Notes under the pieces: generated by a model
The model's database searches: none
What the model saw: the letters and a program-made list of their open reading frames with translations, nothing else
What the model was told of the DNA's origin: nothing
Program-made: the position numbers and the translations under genes
Shown here: positions 7,128-13,145 of the stretch, in pieces
Layout of the letters: each line of letters opens with the position of its first letter
Position numbering within the stretch: position 1 is the stretch's first letter
Assembly (NCBI GenBank): GCA_031404435.1
Contig: JANNHO010000377.1
Location: 1-13,145 of the forward strand
Direction: 5' to 3'
Origin: VFMC01 sp031404435
GTDB lineage: Bacteria > Actinomycetota > Acidimicrobiia > Acidimicrobiales > Ilumatobacteraceae
DNA: 13,145 bases

Positions 7128-7478
7128 ATGAATCTTCACGGCAGACTGAACCGCTGCATCGGCGACACGCTGGGCCAGGACCCGCGCGCTGCGCTCATCG
7201 CCTACCGCCAACTCGCCGACGAGTACATGCCCTGGCTCGAAACCCGCGTGGTCGCTTTGGCAAAGCGGGAGAAGTGGACCTACGGGCGGATGTCTCGTCT
7301 TCTTGGTTGCAGCCGGCAGCACCTGCAACGCAAGTTCCGGGTGATCGTGCCCGAGCTGCCGTTCGACCCTGACCTTGCCTACAAGCGCAGCCAGCGCGAG
7401 GCCCGGCGGTGGATCGGCCCCGATGGCGGACTCAGACTCCGGCTGCCCGACGATGACGACGATCCCATCGCCTGGTGA
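7128..7478 (+). CDS. Small helix-turn-helix protein, probable DNA-binding regulator
   Basis: This is a basic protein of 116 residues with an acidic end. Residues 50-72 (WTYGRMSRLLGCSRQHLQRK and on) read as a helix-turn-helix: first helix YGRMSRLL, Gly60-Cys turn, recognition helix SRQHLQRKF. A helical segment rich in Leu/Ala/Arg precedes it (20-48), and a short tail ends in five Asp (about 108-112). There is no ligand or receiver domain, so it may act alone as a dimer or as an architectural protein. The frame is open upstream to 6990, but that part runs through the palindrome and tandem repeat and looks non-coding; ATG 7128 matches the candidate promoter. I cannot name the family. It converges on btuD with 9 bases between the stops. 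The repeats in front of it are candidates for autoregulation. Confidence 0.7.
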   Translation: MNLHGRLNRCIGDTLGQDPRAALIAYRQLADEYMPWLETRVVALAKREKWTYGRMSRLLGCSRQHLQRKFRVIVPELPFDPDLAYKRSQREARRWIGPDGGLRLRLPDDDDDPIAW

Positions 7479-7487
7479 CCCATCCGT

Positions 7488-8267
7488 CTACAGCAGGGAG
7501 CGGCGGGGCACGACGACGACGGTGCCATCGTCATCGTGGTGAACACTGACGTTCACCCCGTAGAACTCGCTCAGCGTCTCGGCACACAACACGTGCTGGG
7601 CCGTGCCCGTCGACACGACGTGGCCCCCATGGAGCAGCGTCAACCGATCGGCGTACAACCCGGCAAGGGTGAGGTCATGCATCGCACTGACCACGGTGAG
7701 GCCATGCTCGCGGCGCATCCGGTCGACCAGTTCGAGCGCTTGCTGTTGGTGGCCGATGTCGAGCGCGCTGGTCGGCTCGTCGAGCAGCAGCACCGGCGCT
7801 TCCTGTGCCAGCGCTCTGGCGATCACTAACCGTTGGCGTTCGCCGCCGCTGAGCGTGCCGAGGCGGCGTCCGGCGAACTCGTGCAGGTCGAGCCGATCGA
7901 GGATGTTGGCAACCATCGCCCGGTCGTGCCCGCTCTCGACCCCGAAGTACCCGATGTAGGGCGTCCGCCCGAGCAACACGTACTCGCCACCGGTCATGTC
8001 GTCGGGAAGCTGCGGGCTCTGCGGCACGTAGGCGACCAGCTCGGCTCGCCTGCGTGCGCTGCGGATCGCCAGCGGCGCACCATCAACCTCGATCTGGCCA
8101 TCGTGCGCGACGAGGCCGGCCGCGGCGCGCAGGATCGACGACTTGCCGGCACCGTTGGGACCGATGAGACACAACCACTCGCCCGGTTTGACGACGTCGG
8201 TGAACGTCGACACTGCTGTCCGCTTGGCGTAGCGCACCGTCACCGCAGCGAACGAGATCGAGCTCAC
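7488..8267 (-). CDS. btuD: Corrinoid ABC transporter ATP-binding protein
   Basis: This 259-residue cytoplasmic ATPase powers the BtuCDF-type importer. All ABC motifs are intact: Walker A GPNGAGKS (36-43), Q-loop in YVPQSPQ (80-86, Gln83), signature LSGGERQR (139-146), Walker B VLLLDEP (159-165) and the switch His197 in SAMHDLTLA. The family is FecE/BtuD/FhuC, shared by iron-siderophore and B12 importers. The vitamin B12 assignment rests on the cobalamin riboswitch at the head of the operon and the divergent cob genes. The start is GTG 8267, overlapping the permease stop by 4 bases (GTGA). It is the last gene of the operon. The C-terminal ~20 residues carry an acidic patch (HHDDDG) of no known role. 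Confidence 0.9.
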   Translation of the reverse strand: MSSISFAAVTVRYAKRTAVSTFTDVVKPGEWLCLIGPNGAGKSSILRAAAGLVAHDGQIEVDGAPLAIRSARRRAELVAYVPQSPQLPDDMTGGEYVLLGRTPYIGYFGVESGHDRAMVANILDRLDLHEFAGRRLGTLSGGERQRLVIARALAQEAPVLLLDEPTSALDIGHQQQALELVDRMRREHGLTVVSAMHDLTLAGLYADRLTLLHGGHVVSTGTAQHVLCAETLSEFYGVNVSVHHDDDGTVVVVPRRSLL

Positions 8268-9229
8268 GACGCGTTCCGCCTGGCGCGCAACAACAGGATG
8301 AAGAACGGCGCACCGAAGAATGCGGTGACCACACCGATCGGGGTTTCGGCAGGATCGGTGAGCACCCGCCCGGGGATGTCGACCAGGATCAAGAACGACG
8401 CTCCGACCAGCAGGGTCAGCGGCAGCAGCCGCCGGTACGACGTACCCGCCACCAGCCGAACGAAGTGCGGCACGATGATCCCGACGAAACCGATCAGCCC
8501 GCTGACGCTGACCACTGCGGCGGTCCCCATCGTCGCCGCGACGACCACCACCAGCCGAACCCGGCGTACCTGTGTCCCGAGTGCAGCGGCCTCATCGTCG
8601 CCCACGCGCAACACGTCGAGGTGGCGGCGATGCATCAACAGCACCGCGCTGCTGACCACGACGTACGGCAGCACCAGGGCGACGTCACCCCAGCTGGCAA
8701 CCGTCAGCCGACCGAGGATCCAGCCGTACACCTCGCGGATCACGTCGTTGTTGCGCTGCAACACGAAAGCCTGAATCGCCGTGAACAGCGAGGTGACCGC
8801 CACGCCGGCGAGCACAAGCGTCACCCCGTTCGAGCCGGCCGACATGCCGACCACGTAAGTGAGCAGCACCGCGAGTGACCCGCCAACGAACGCGGCCACC
8901 GGCAACGGATCGACCGGCCAACCCGACGTTGCACCCCGACCGATGGCGAACACGATCGTGGCGCCGAGACCGGCACCCGCGGCCACGCCGAGCAGGTACG
9001 GGTCCACGAGTGGGTTGCGGAACACGCCCTGGTAGCTCGCTCCAGCCAACGACAGCATCGCCCCGACCAGTCCAGCCAGAACCACCCTGGGCATGCGCAC
9101 GTTCCACACGATGTTCCAATCAGCCGACCCCCAGTTGCCCGCCGGCCCGATCATGACCCCGAGCGTGACAGCACCGGCGAGCAACACCGTGGCCGAACCG
9201 AACCACAGTGCTGATCGTCGTGCTGTCAC
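8264..9229 (-). CDS. btuC: Corrinoid ABC transporter permease (FecCD family)
   Basis: This 321-residue integral membrane protein is of the BtuC/FecCD type, expected to have about ten membrane helices and to work as a homodimer. Hydrophobic segments start at about 10-27, 50-65, 82-97, 110-130, 135-157, 183-199, 225-250, 270-285 and 297-314. Family landmarks are LAGASYQGVFRNPLVDPYLL (61-80) with GVAAGAGLGA next, then GLIGFVGIIVPHFVRLVAG (244-262) and ETPIGVVTAFFGAPFFILLL (295-314). The cytoplasmic loop before the GLIGFVG helix contains EAAALG (213-218), the usual ATPase contact region. The start is GTG 9229; no in-frame ATG lies between it and the btuF stop 16 bases upstream. It overlaps btuD by 4 bases. 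Confidence 0.92.
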   Translation of the reverse strand: MTARRSALWFGSATVLLAGAVTLGVMIGPAGNWGSADWNIVWNVRMPRVVLAGLVGAMLSLAGASYQGVFRNPLVDPYLLGVAAGAGLGATIVFAIGRGATSGWPVDPLPVAAFVGGSLAVLLTYVVGMSAGSNGVTLVLAGVAVTSLFTAIQAFVLQRNNDVIREVYGWILGRLTVASWGDVALVLPYVVVSSAVLLMHRRHLDVLRVGDDEAAALGTQVRRVRLVVVVAATMGTAAVVSVSGLIGFVGIIVPHFVRLVAGTSYRRLLPLTLLVGASFLILVDIPGRVLTDPAETPIGVVTAFFGAPFFILLLRARRNAS

Positions 9230-9245
9230 GTTGATGCCGTTGCGG

Positions 9246-10268
9246 TCAGCTGGTCGGCAGCGCGGCGAACGTGGTGACGGCCGCGCCGATGACCTGCACC
9301 AGTTCGACCACGCGGGGGCCCCAGCGCGAGGCGATGTCGTCGTCGACCACGATCACACCGCCATGGGCGATGGCACCGATCGCGTCCCAACCATCACGTC
9401 CGGCGACGCTGTCTGCGGTTTCGCCGCAGCACTTTCCGTCGGCGAGGAATACCAGATCGGGGTTCTGGGAGATGATGAACTCGGCGCTCAGCTGCGGGTA
9501 GTCGCCGCTGCCCTCAGCAGTGTCAGCGATGTTGACGAGGCCGTACAGCCCGTACACCTGACCGATGAACGTGTTCGAGTTGGCGCTGAAGAACGTCGGG
9601 TCGAGCTCGTGGTAGAAGCTCGGCGCTTGGGCGAGCGGCGGCACACCGGACACCGCGGCCTCAATGTCGGTCTGCATCTGCGCGACCAACTCGGCTGCCT
9701 CGGCAATGTGGCCGGTCGCCGCTCCGAGTTGCTCGATCTGGACGTAGATGTCATCAAAGTTGGTCGCTGCGGCTCCGACCCAATGGGCGATACCCAACCC
9801 ATCGAGCTGCCCGGCGAGATCGGTGGTTCCATCGTGGATCACCAGATCCGGTTCGAACGCGGCGATCGCTTCGACGTTCGGCGTGAAGCCCGACAGGTCG
9901 GTCATCTTGGCCTCGGCCTCCGCCGGGTAGTTGCTCTGGTCGTCGACGGCAAGGACCTGATCGCCCGCCCCGATCGCGAACAGCATCTCCGTGGCCGACG
10001 GCGACAAACTGATGATCTTGCTCGGGACTGCATCGGCAGGCTCGTCGTCGGCAGCATCGGTTGCGTTCGGCAGTGGCTCGGTCGCAACCGGGGCCGGCGC
10101 GGTCGTGGCCGCTGCGGGCGTCGTCTCTGCGGGGGATGTCGTCGTGGCCGCTGCACCGGGTTCGATGGCGTCGTCGCCGCAGGCACTGACGGCGAACAGC
10201 AGCGCAATCGATGCTACAACGGGACCCAGGCGAGTAACCGGGGTACGTGGGAACGGATGGTGGGTCAT
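9246..10268 (-). CDS. btuF: Corrinoid-binding lipoprotein of ABC importer
   Basis: This 340-residue extracytoplasmic substrate-binding protein is anchored as a lipoprotein. The signal peptide has a hydrophobic core at 16-28 and a lipobox ending VSAC, with Cys30 as the lipidated residue. A low-complexity Ala/Thr/Pro linker (31-80) follows, then the binding domain. That domain opens with IISLSPSATEMLFAIGAGDQ (85-104) and continues with SNYPAEAEA and FEPDLVI, all typical of BtuF/FecB-type proteins. GDYPQLSAEFIISQNPDLVF (255-274) marks the second lobe. ATG 10268 has a good Shine-Dalgarno (GGAGGA, 10274-10279). The frame is open to 10418, but that part is the riboswitch. The riboswitch supports B12 or another corrinoid as ligand, since the protein family alone would also allow iron chelates. 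Confidence 0.92.
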   Translation of the reverse strand: MTHHPFPRTPVTRLGPVVASIALLFAVSACGDDAIEPGAAATTTSPAETTPAAATTAPAPVATEPLPNATDAADDEPADAVPSKIISLSPSATEMLFAIGAGDQVLAVDDQSNYPAEAEAKMTDLSGFTPNVEAIAAFEPDLVIHDGTTDLAGQLDGLGIAHWVGAAATNFDDIYVQIEQLGAATGHIAEAAELVAQMQTDIEAAVSGVPPLAQAPSFYHELDPTFFSANSNTFIGQVYGLYGLVNIADTAEGSGDYPQLSAEFIISQNPDLVFLADGKCCGETADSVAGRDGWDAIGAIAHGGVIVVDDDIASRWGPRVVELVQVIGAAVTTFAALPTS

Positions 10269-10273
10269 AGTGA

Positions 10274-10318
10274 TCCTCCGTGCTTTCTGGAGGACACCGT
10301 CCTCCGGAACGGGAGGAC
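10274..10318 (-). promoter_or_regulatory. Riboswitch expression platform: four alternating SD/anti-SD segments
   Basis: On the minus strand, 5' to 3', four complementary segments alternate: GTCCTCC (10318-10312), GGAGGAC (10305-10299), GTCCTCC (10295-10289) and GGAGGA (10279-10274), the last being the btuF Shine-Dalgarno 5 bases before its ATG. Segments 1-2 form a 7-pair stem with a 6-base loop, leaving 3 free to pair with and hide the Shine-Dalgarno. Alternatively 2-3 form a 7-pair stem with a 3-base loop, leaving the Shine-Dalgarno exposed. This is the layout of a translational on/off switch. Which state the ligand favours is inferred from other B12 riboswitches (ligand turns uptake off), not seen here. 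Confidence 0.8.
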
Positions 10319-10331
10319 AAGATCTGGTCGA

Positions 10332-10350
10332 GCGGTGAAACCGCAGCGGT
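10332..10350 (-). promoter_or_regulatory. Hairpin between aptamer and expression platform, candidate kissing-loop partner
   Basis: On the minus strand GCGGT-TTC-ACCGC (10344-10332) can form a 5-pair hairpin, and ACCGC-T-GCGGT (10350-10340) is a competing palindrome. The GCGG shared by both is complementary to CCGC in the aptamer's P5 loop (TCCCGCAA). In known cobalamin riboswitches such a loop pairs with L5 to link ligand binding to the expression platform. The assignment is by position and complementarity only. Confidence 0.45.
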
Positions 10351-10386
10351 CCGGCCCTTGCCTCGAGGGTGTGGTAATCGCGCTCG

Positions 10387-10470
10387 AACCAGGCGACCGG
10401 ACTTGTCGTGACGAACACGCTTCACCGTTGCGGGACAGTGCCGGAGTCTCACCGGACTTCGCTGGGAACG
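10387..10470 (-). promoter_or_regulatory. Cobalamin riboswitch aptamer core
   Basis: On the minus strand the conserved core is GCGAAGTCCGGTGAGACTCC (10463-10444), continuing through CACTGTCCCGCAACGGTGAA (10441-10422). It contains the P4-type stem CCGG...CCGG, then a P5 stem CACTG/CGGTG closing the TCCCGCAA loop, as in actinobacterial B12 riboswitches. A variable arm leads to the B12 box AAGTCCGGTCGCCTGGTT (10404-10387). The peripheral P1/P2 helices and the exact 5' end are not resolved; the element may extend to about 10495. It sits about 120 bases ahead of btuF on the same strand, so it is predicted to control the btuFCD uptake operon. The divergent cobO transcript does not include it. Confidence 0.9.
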
Positions 10471-10497
10471 AACAGGTGGACCATACCCCGGCGTGTC

Positions 10498-10503
10498 TAC
10501 ACT
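10498..10503 (+). promoter_or_regulatory. Candidate -10 element for cobOUTS operon
   Basis: TACACT fits TANNNT and ends 10 bases before ATG 10514, predicting a leader of only about 3-4 bases. The sequence between (CCCAACTCCC) has no purine-rich ribosome binding site. No good -35 box is seen. The element lies beside the 5' end of the oppositely oriented riboswitch transcript, so the two promoters must be very close or overlapping. Confidence 0.35.
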
Positions 10504-10513
10504 CCCAACTCCC

Positions 10514-11080
10514 ATGAGCGAACAGCCACCCACCGACGATCCGCGCCCCGACGGGCTCCACGCCACGAAATCGTTGCTGCTGGTCAATACCGGCGACGGC
10601 AAAGGCAAAAGCTCGGCCGCGTTCGGGGTGATGACGCGCGCCGTGGCACGGGGTTGGAAAGTAGCCGTGGTGCAGTTCGTCAAGAGCGGCGAGTGGAAAG
10701 TCGGCGAGGAAACCATCGGCCGCCGACTCGGCGTCGACTGGCATGCCGCCGGCGACGGTTTCACCTGGGATTCGAACAACCTCGACCACGACAAGGAACT
10801 GGCCCGTAACGGCTGGGTCCTCGCGGCCGGGATCATCGCCGCCGGGGAGCATCAGCTCGTCATCCTCGACGAGTTGACGTACTTGCTCAACTGGGGCTGG
10901 CTCGATTCCGATGCGGTGCTCGCTGCGTTGGCGGATCGCCCGAACACCGTCAGCGTGATCGTCACCGGCCGGGACGCCCCCGCCGCGCTGATCGAGATCG
11001 CTGACACCGTGACCGAAATGCGCAACATCAAGCACGCGTACGACAGCGGGATCGCAGCCAAACGCGGTATCGACTACTGA
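10514..11080 (+). CDS. cobO: Corrinoid adenosyltransferase (cob(I)yrinic acid a,c-diamide adenosyltransferase)
   Basis: This enzyme attaches the 5'-deoxyadenosyl group from ATP to the cobalt of reduced corrinoids, needed for adenosylcobalamin. The 188-residue protein is of the CobA/CobO/BtuR family. The family P-loop GDGKGKSS is at 27-34, followed by AAFGVMTRA. Further landmarks are VVQFVKSG (52-59), GFTW (82-85), the Walker B-like LVILDELTYLL (115-125), VIVTGRDAP (148-156), and the C-terminal KHAYDSGIAAKRGIDY. ATG 10514 is preferred; an in-frame GTG at 10493 is possible, but it lies upstream of the candidate promoter. The stop TGA shares one base with the cobU ATG (TGATG), so the genes are coupled. 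It heads the assembly operon, divergent from the riboswitch-controlled uptake operon. Confidence 0.95.
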   Translation: MSEQPPTDDPRPDGLHATKSLLLVNTGDGKGKSSAAFGVMTRAVARGWKVAVVQFVKSGEWKVGEETIGRRLGVDWHAAGDGFTWDSNNLDHDKELARNGWVLAAGIIAAGEHQLVILDELTYLLNWGWLDSDAVLAALADRPNTVSVIVTGRDAPAALIEIADTVTEMRNIKHAYDSGIAAKRGIDY

Positions 11081-11634
11081 TGGCCGACAACGCGCGTGTG
11101 CTGACGGGAGTGACGTTCCTCGTCGGCGGCGCCCGCAGCGGCAAGAGCACACTGGCGGTCACGTTCGCCGTGCAGCAGACAGCACCAGTCACCTTCGTCG
11201 CCACCGCCGAAGGCTTTGATGCCGACATGGCCGAACGCATTGCCGCCCACCGTCGCGATCGCCCATCGTGGCCGACGATCGAAGCGCCCGTCGAGCTCAG
11301 TGCAGCGTTCGGGCAGGTACCGGTCGGTCACCTCGTCATCGTTGACTGTCTCACGGTGTGGGTCGCCAACCTGTTCCACCACCTGCCGGGGCACGCCGAC
11401 CGCCGGATCCGTTACGACGCGCTCGTTGAAGTTCTCGGTGACCGGAGCAATCCGACGATCATCGTGTCGAACGAGGTTGGCCTCGGGCTGCACCCGGAGA
11501 CGCCGATCGGGCGCGAGTATCGCGACGAGATCGGCCGGCTCAACCAACGCATCGCGGCGTTCGCCGATCGCTCGTTGCTGCTCGTCGCCGGAAAAGCCCT
11601 CCTCCTCGGCGACCCATTGGAGATGATCTCATGA
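11080..11634 (+). CDS. cobU: Adenosylcobinamide kinase / adenosylcobinamide-phosphate guanylyltransferase
   Basis: This bifunctional enzyme phosphorylates adenosylcobinamide and then activates it with GTP to AdoCbi-GDP, the CobS substrate. At 184 residues it has the usual CobU/CobP length. The P-loop GGARSGKS is at 16-23. ERIAAHRRDRPSWPTIEAP (52-70) carries His57, at the position of the guanylylated histidine of the Salmonella enzyme. VDCLTVWVANL (88-98), VSNEVGLGLHPE (129-140) and GREYRDEIGRLNQRIA (144-159) are all family signatures. It overlaps cobO by one base and cobT by four, and has no separate ribosome binding site, so translation by re-initiation is likely. Confidence 0.95.
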   Translation: MADNARVLTGVTFLVGGARSGKSTLAVTFAVQQTAPVTFVATAEGFDADMAERIAAHRRDRPSWPTIEAPVELSAAFGQVPVGHLVIVDCLTVWVANLFHHLPGHADRRIRYDALVEVLGDRSNPTIIVSNEVGLGLHPETPIGREYRDEIGRLNQRIAAFADRSLLLVAGKALLLGDPLEMIS

Positions 11635-12617
11635 CCTGGCTTCGCGATGCCCTCGCAACCCTGCCCACTGGTGACCGGGCCGCGGCCGCTGCTGTCAGCG
11701 GCCGGGCGGCCGACATCTTGCGCCCGGCTGGTGCGCTGGCCCGTTTCGATGAGGTCGCCTCGTTCATCGCCGAGTGGCAGAGGACGTCGCAACCGGCGAT
11801 CCGTCGACCGGCGGCACTCATCTTCGCCGCCGACCACGGCGTCACCGCCGCAGGCGTGAGCAAGTACCCCGTCGACGTGACCGCGGCGATGCTCGCCGCG
11901 TACCGGGCCGGAAAGTCGACCGTGAGCGCCTTTGCCGCGGTCGCCGGAGCAACGGTCGAGGCGATCGACGTGGGCGTCGGCCGGCCGACGGGCGACATCC
12001 GCTTCGAGGCGGCGATGTCACCGGAGCGCTTCGACGAAGCCGTCGCCGCTGGGCGCAGCGCAGTGGAAACGCTCGACGCCGACCTGCTCGTGATCGGCGA
12101 GATGGGCATCGGCAACACCACCGCAGCCGCGGCCGTGGCCGCCGCACTCGGCGGCGGGGAGGTCGCTGCCTGGGTCGGACGTGGCACCGGCCTCGACGAC
12201 GAGGGCATGGACCGCAAGCGCGAAGCCGTGCGCCAGGCCGTCGACCGGATCGCCGGCGTGGTCGACCCGCTCGAGGTATTGCGCGAGGTAGGCGGGGCCG
12301 AACTGGTGGCGATGGCCGCGGCGATCGTGGCCGCCCGCCACCGAGCGCTGCCCGTGCTGATCGACGGCTACGTGGTAACCGCCGCTGCGCTGCCGTTGTT
12401 CTCGGTACGTGCCGACGCGCTGGCACATTGCCTTGTCGGACACTGCTCGGCCGAACCGGGGCACCGGCGACTTCTCGAGCGCATCGACAAGCAACCGCTC
12501 CTAGATCTGGCGATGCGCCTCGGCGAAGGTTCGGGGGCGATGGCCGCGGTACCGCTCGTGGCGATGGCCTGTGCCGGCATCACCCAGGTGCCCACGTTCG
12601 CGGAGTGGTTCGCCTGA
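11631..12617 (+). CDS. cobT: Nicotinate-nucleotide--dimethylbenzimidazole phosphoribosyltransferase
   Basis: This enzyme makes alpha-ribazole 5'-phosphate from the lower-ligand base and nicotinate mononucleotide, supplying the nucleotide loop. The 328-residue protein carries the family motifs in order: FAADHGVTAAGVSKYP (65-80), GEMGIGNTT (156-164), GRGTGLDDEG (183-192), EVGGAELVAM (219-228), LIDGYVV (243-249), SAEPGH (273-278) and RLGEGSGA (296-303). Glu299 in the last motif corresponds to the catalytic base described for the Salmonella enzyme (Glu317). A good Shine-Dalgarno, GGAG at 11619-11622, lies 8 bases before ATG 11631, inside cobU, with a 4-base ATGA overlap. The 3' end overlaps the cobS start by 13 bases. 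Which base it uses cannot be read from the sequence. Confidence 0.95.
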   Translation: MTWLRDALATLPTGDRAAAAAVSGRAADILRPAGALARFDEVASFIAEWQRTSQPAIRRPAALIFAADHGVTAAGVSKYPVDVTAAMLAAYRAGKSTVSAFAAVAGATVEAIDVGVGRPTGDIRFEAAMSPERFDEAVAAGRSAVETLDADLLVIGEMGIGNTTAAAAVAAALGGGEVAAWVGRGTGLDDEGMDRKREAVRQAVDRIAGVVDPLEVLREVGGAELVAMAAAIVAARHRALPVLIDGYVVTAAALPLFSVRADALAHCLVGHCSAEPGHRRLLERIDKQPLLDLAMRLGEGSGAMAAVPLVAMACAGITQVPTFAEWFA

Positions 12618-13145
12618 GCCCCGGCGGGCTCCCCCCGCTCGGGCCGTTGGCTGCGGCACAGTTCCTCACCCGCGTGCCGATCCGGCTGCGCCGCGAACCG
12701 TCGATGGAGGGAGCCATCGTGTGGTTTCCGCTCGTCGGGGCGCTCATCGGCGCGGCCACCGGCGGAGTTGCAGCAGGGGCATGGCACCTCGTCCCGCCGG
12801 CGGTTGCCGCAACGCTGGCAGTCATCGCCGGATTGTTGATCACCGGGGCGTTCCACGAGGACGGACTCGGTGACATCGCCGACGCGTTCGGGGGCGGCAC
12901 CACAGTCTCACGACGCCTCGAGATCATGAAGGATTCTCACCACGGCACGTACGGCGTCGCCGCGATGTGCGCCTCGATCGTGCTCCGCATCGTCGCAGTG
13001 GGTTCGCTGGCTGGCCCGGCGGCGATGTTCGCCGGGCTGGTCACCGCGCACACCATCGCCAGGGCAACATCGGTTGGGTTGATGGGCTCGATGAAGCTGG
13101 CCGCGGGGCTCGAGGGGCGAAGCAGCCTCGGTGCCGACTACGGCC
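12605..13145 (+). CDS. cobS: Adenosylcobinamide-GDP ribazoletransferase (cobalamin synthase), 5' part
   Basis: This membrane enzyme joins AdoCbi-GDP and alpha-ribazole (phosphate) to finish the cobalamin nucleotide loop. The first 180 residues are present and the frame is open at the window edge. PLAAAQFLTRVPI (14-26) is the typical N-terminus. The metal-binding catalytic motif HEDGLGD is at 84-90 with DIADAFGGG (90-98). RRLEIMKDSHHGTYG (103-117) follows the family pattern R-L-x-I-M-K-D-S-x-x-G-T-Y-G. Hydrophobic segments at about 37-58, 65-82, 118-135 and 137-152 fit the polytopic family. The start is taken as GTG 12605, overlapping cobT by 13 bases; an in-frame TTG at 12647 is the alternative. 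The frame is not reached from any nearby ATG. Confidence 0.93.
   Translation, partial: MVRLSPGGLPPLGPLAAAQFLTRVPIRLRREPSMEGAIVWFPLVGALIGAATGGVAAGAWHLVPPAVAATLAVIAGLLITGAFHEDGLGDIADAFGGGTTVSRRLEIMKDSHHGTYGVAAMCASIVLRIVAVGSLAGPAAMFAGLVTAHTIARATSVGLMGSMKLAAGLEGRSSLGADYG

Noticed and set aside
10480..10508. Minus-strand promoter TTGGGA-N17-TATGGT for the riboswitch transcript
   Set aside because: Spacing is ideal and each box matches 4 of 6, but transcription would start near 10473, leaving almost no room for the aptamer's 5' helices. The true start may be further upstream, so I did not list it as a feature.
9093..10517. 474-codon open frame on the plus strand
   Set aside because: It is antisense to btuF and runs through the riboswitch. 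No family motif is present, while btuF has a signal peptide, lipobox and binding-domain motifs.

Overview
The window is a gene-dense stretch of high-GC chromosome with the look of Actinomycetota. Pointers are a mycothiol-dependent maleylpyruvate isomerase-family protein, a WXG100-like small protein, an actinobacterial-style cobalamin riboswitch, GTG starts, and several genes with a TANNNT hexamer only 6-10 bases before the ATG and no Shine-Dalgarno (SD) sequence. A deep lineage such as Acidimicrobiia is plausible, but this is an impression and not a proof.

Positions 1-1641 hold the tail of an ABC transporter ATPase, a Gfo/Idh/MocA-type oxidoreductase and an overlapping GNAT acetyltransferase. 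Positions 1660-3769 hold a tight pair: a 90-residue protein with a central WXG motif, followed one base later by a 611-residue protein of unknown function. A maleylpyruvate isomerase-family gene (3802-4467, minus strand) converges on this pair and diverges from the next operon.

Positions 4510-6941 are a two-gene oxidative pentose phosphate operon, gnd then zwf, overlapping by 4 bases. Downstream lies an unusual intergenic region of 186 bases. It holds a 77-base imperfect palindrome and a 16-base tandem repeat in front of a small helix-turn-helix protein gene (7128-7478).

The right half is devoted to vitamin B12. On the minus strand, btuF-btuC-btuD (10268 down to 7488) encode a lipoprotein, permease and ATPase for corrinoid uptake. 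They are preceded by a cobalamin riboswitch (core 10387-10470) whose expression platform has four alternating complementary segments ending in the btuF ribosome binding site. Divergently, cobO-cobU-cobT-cobS (10514 to the window end) encode corrinoid adenosylation and nucleotide-loop assembly. Together the two operons describe import of corrinoids and their conversion to adenosylcobalamin.
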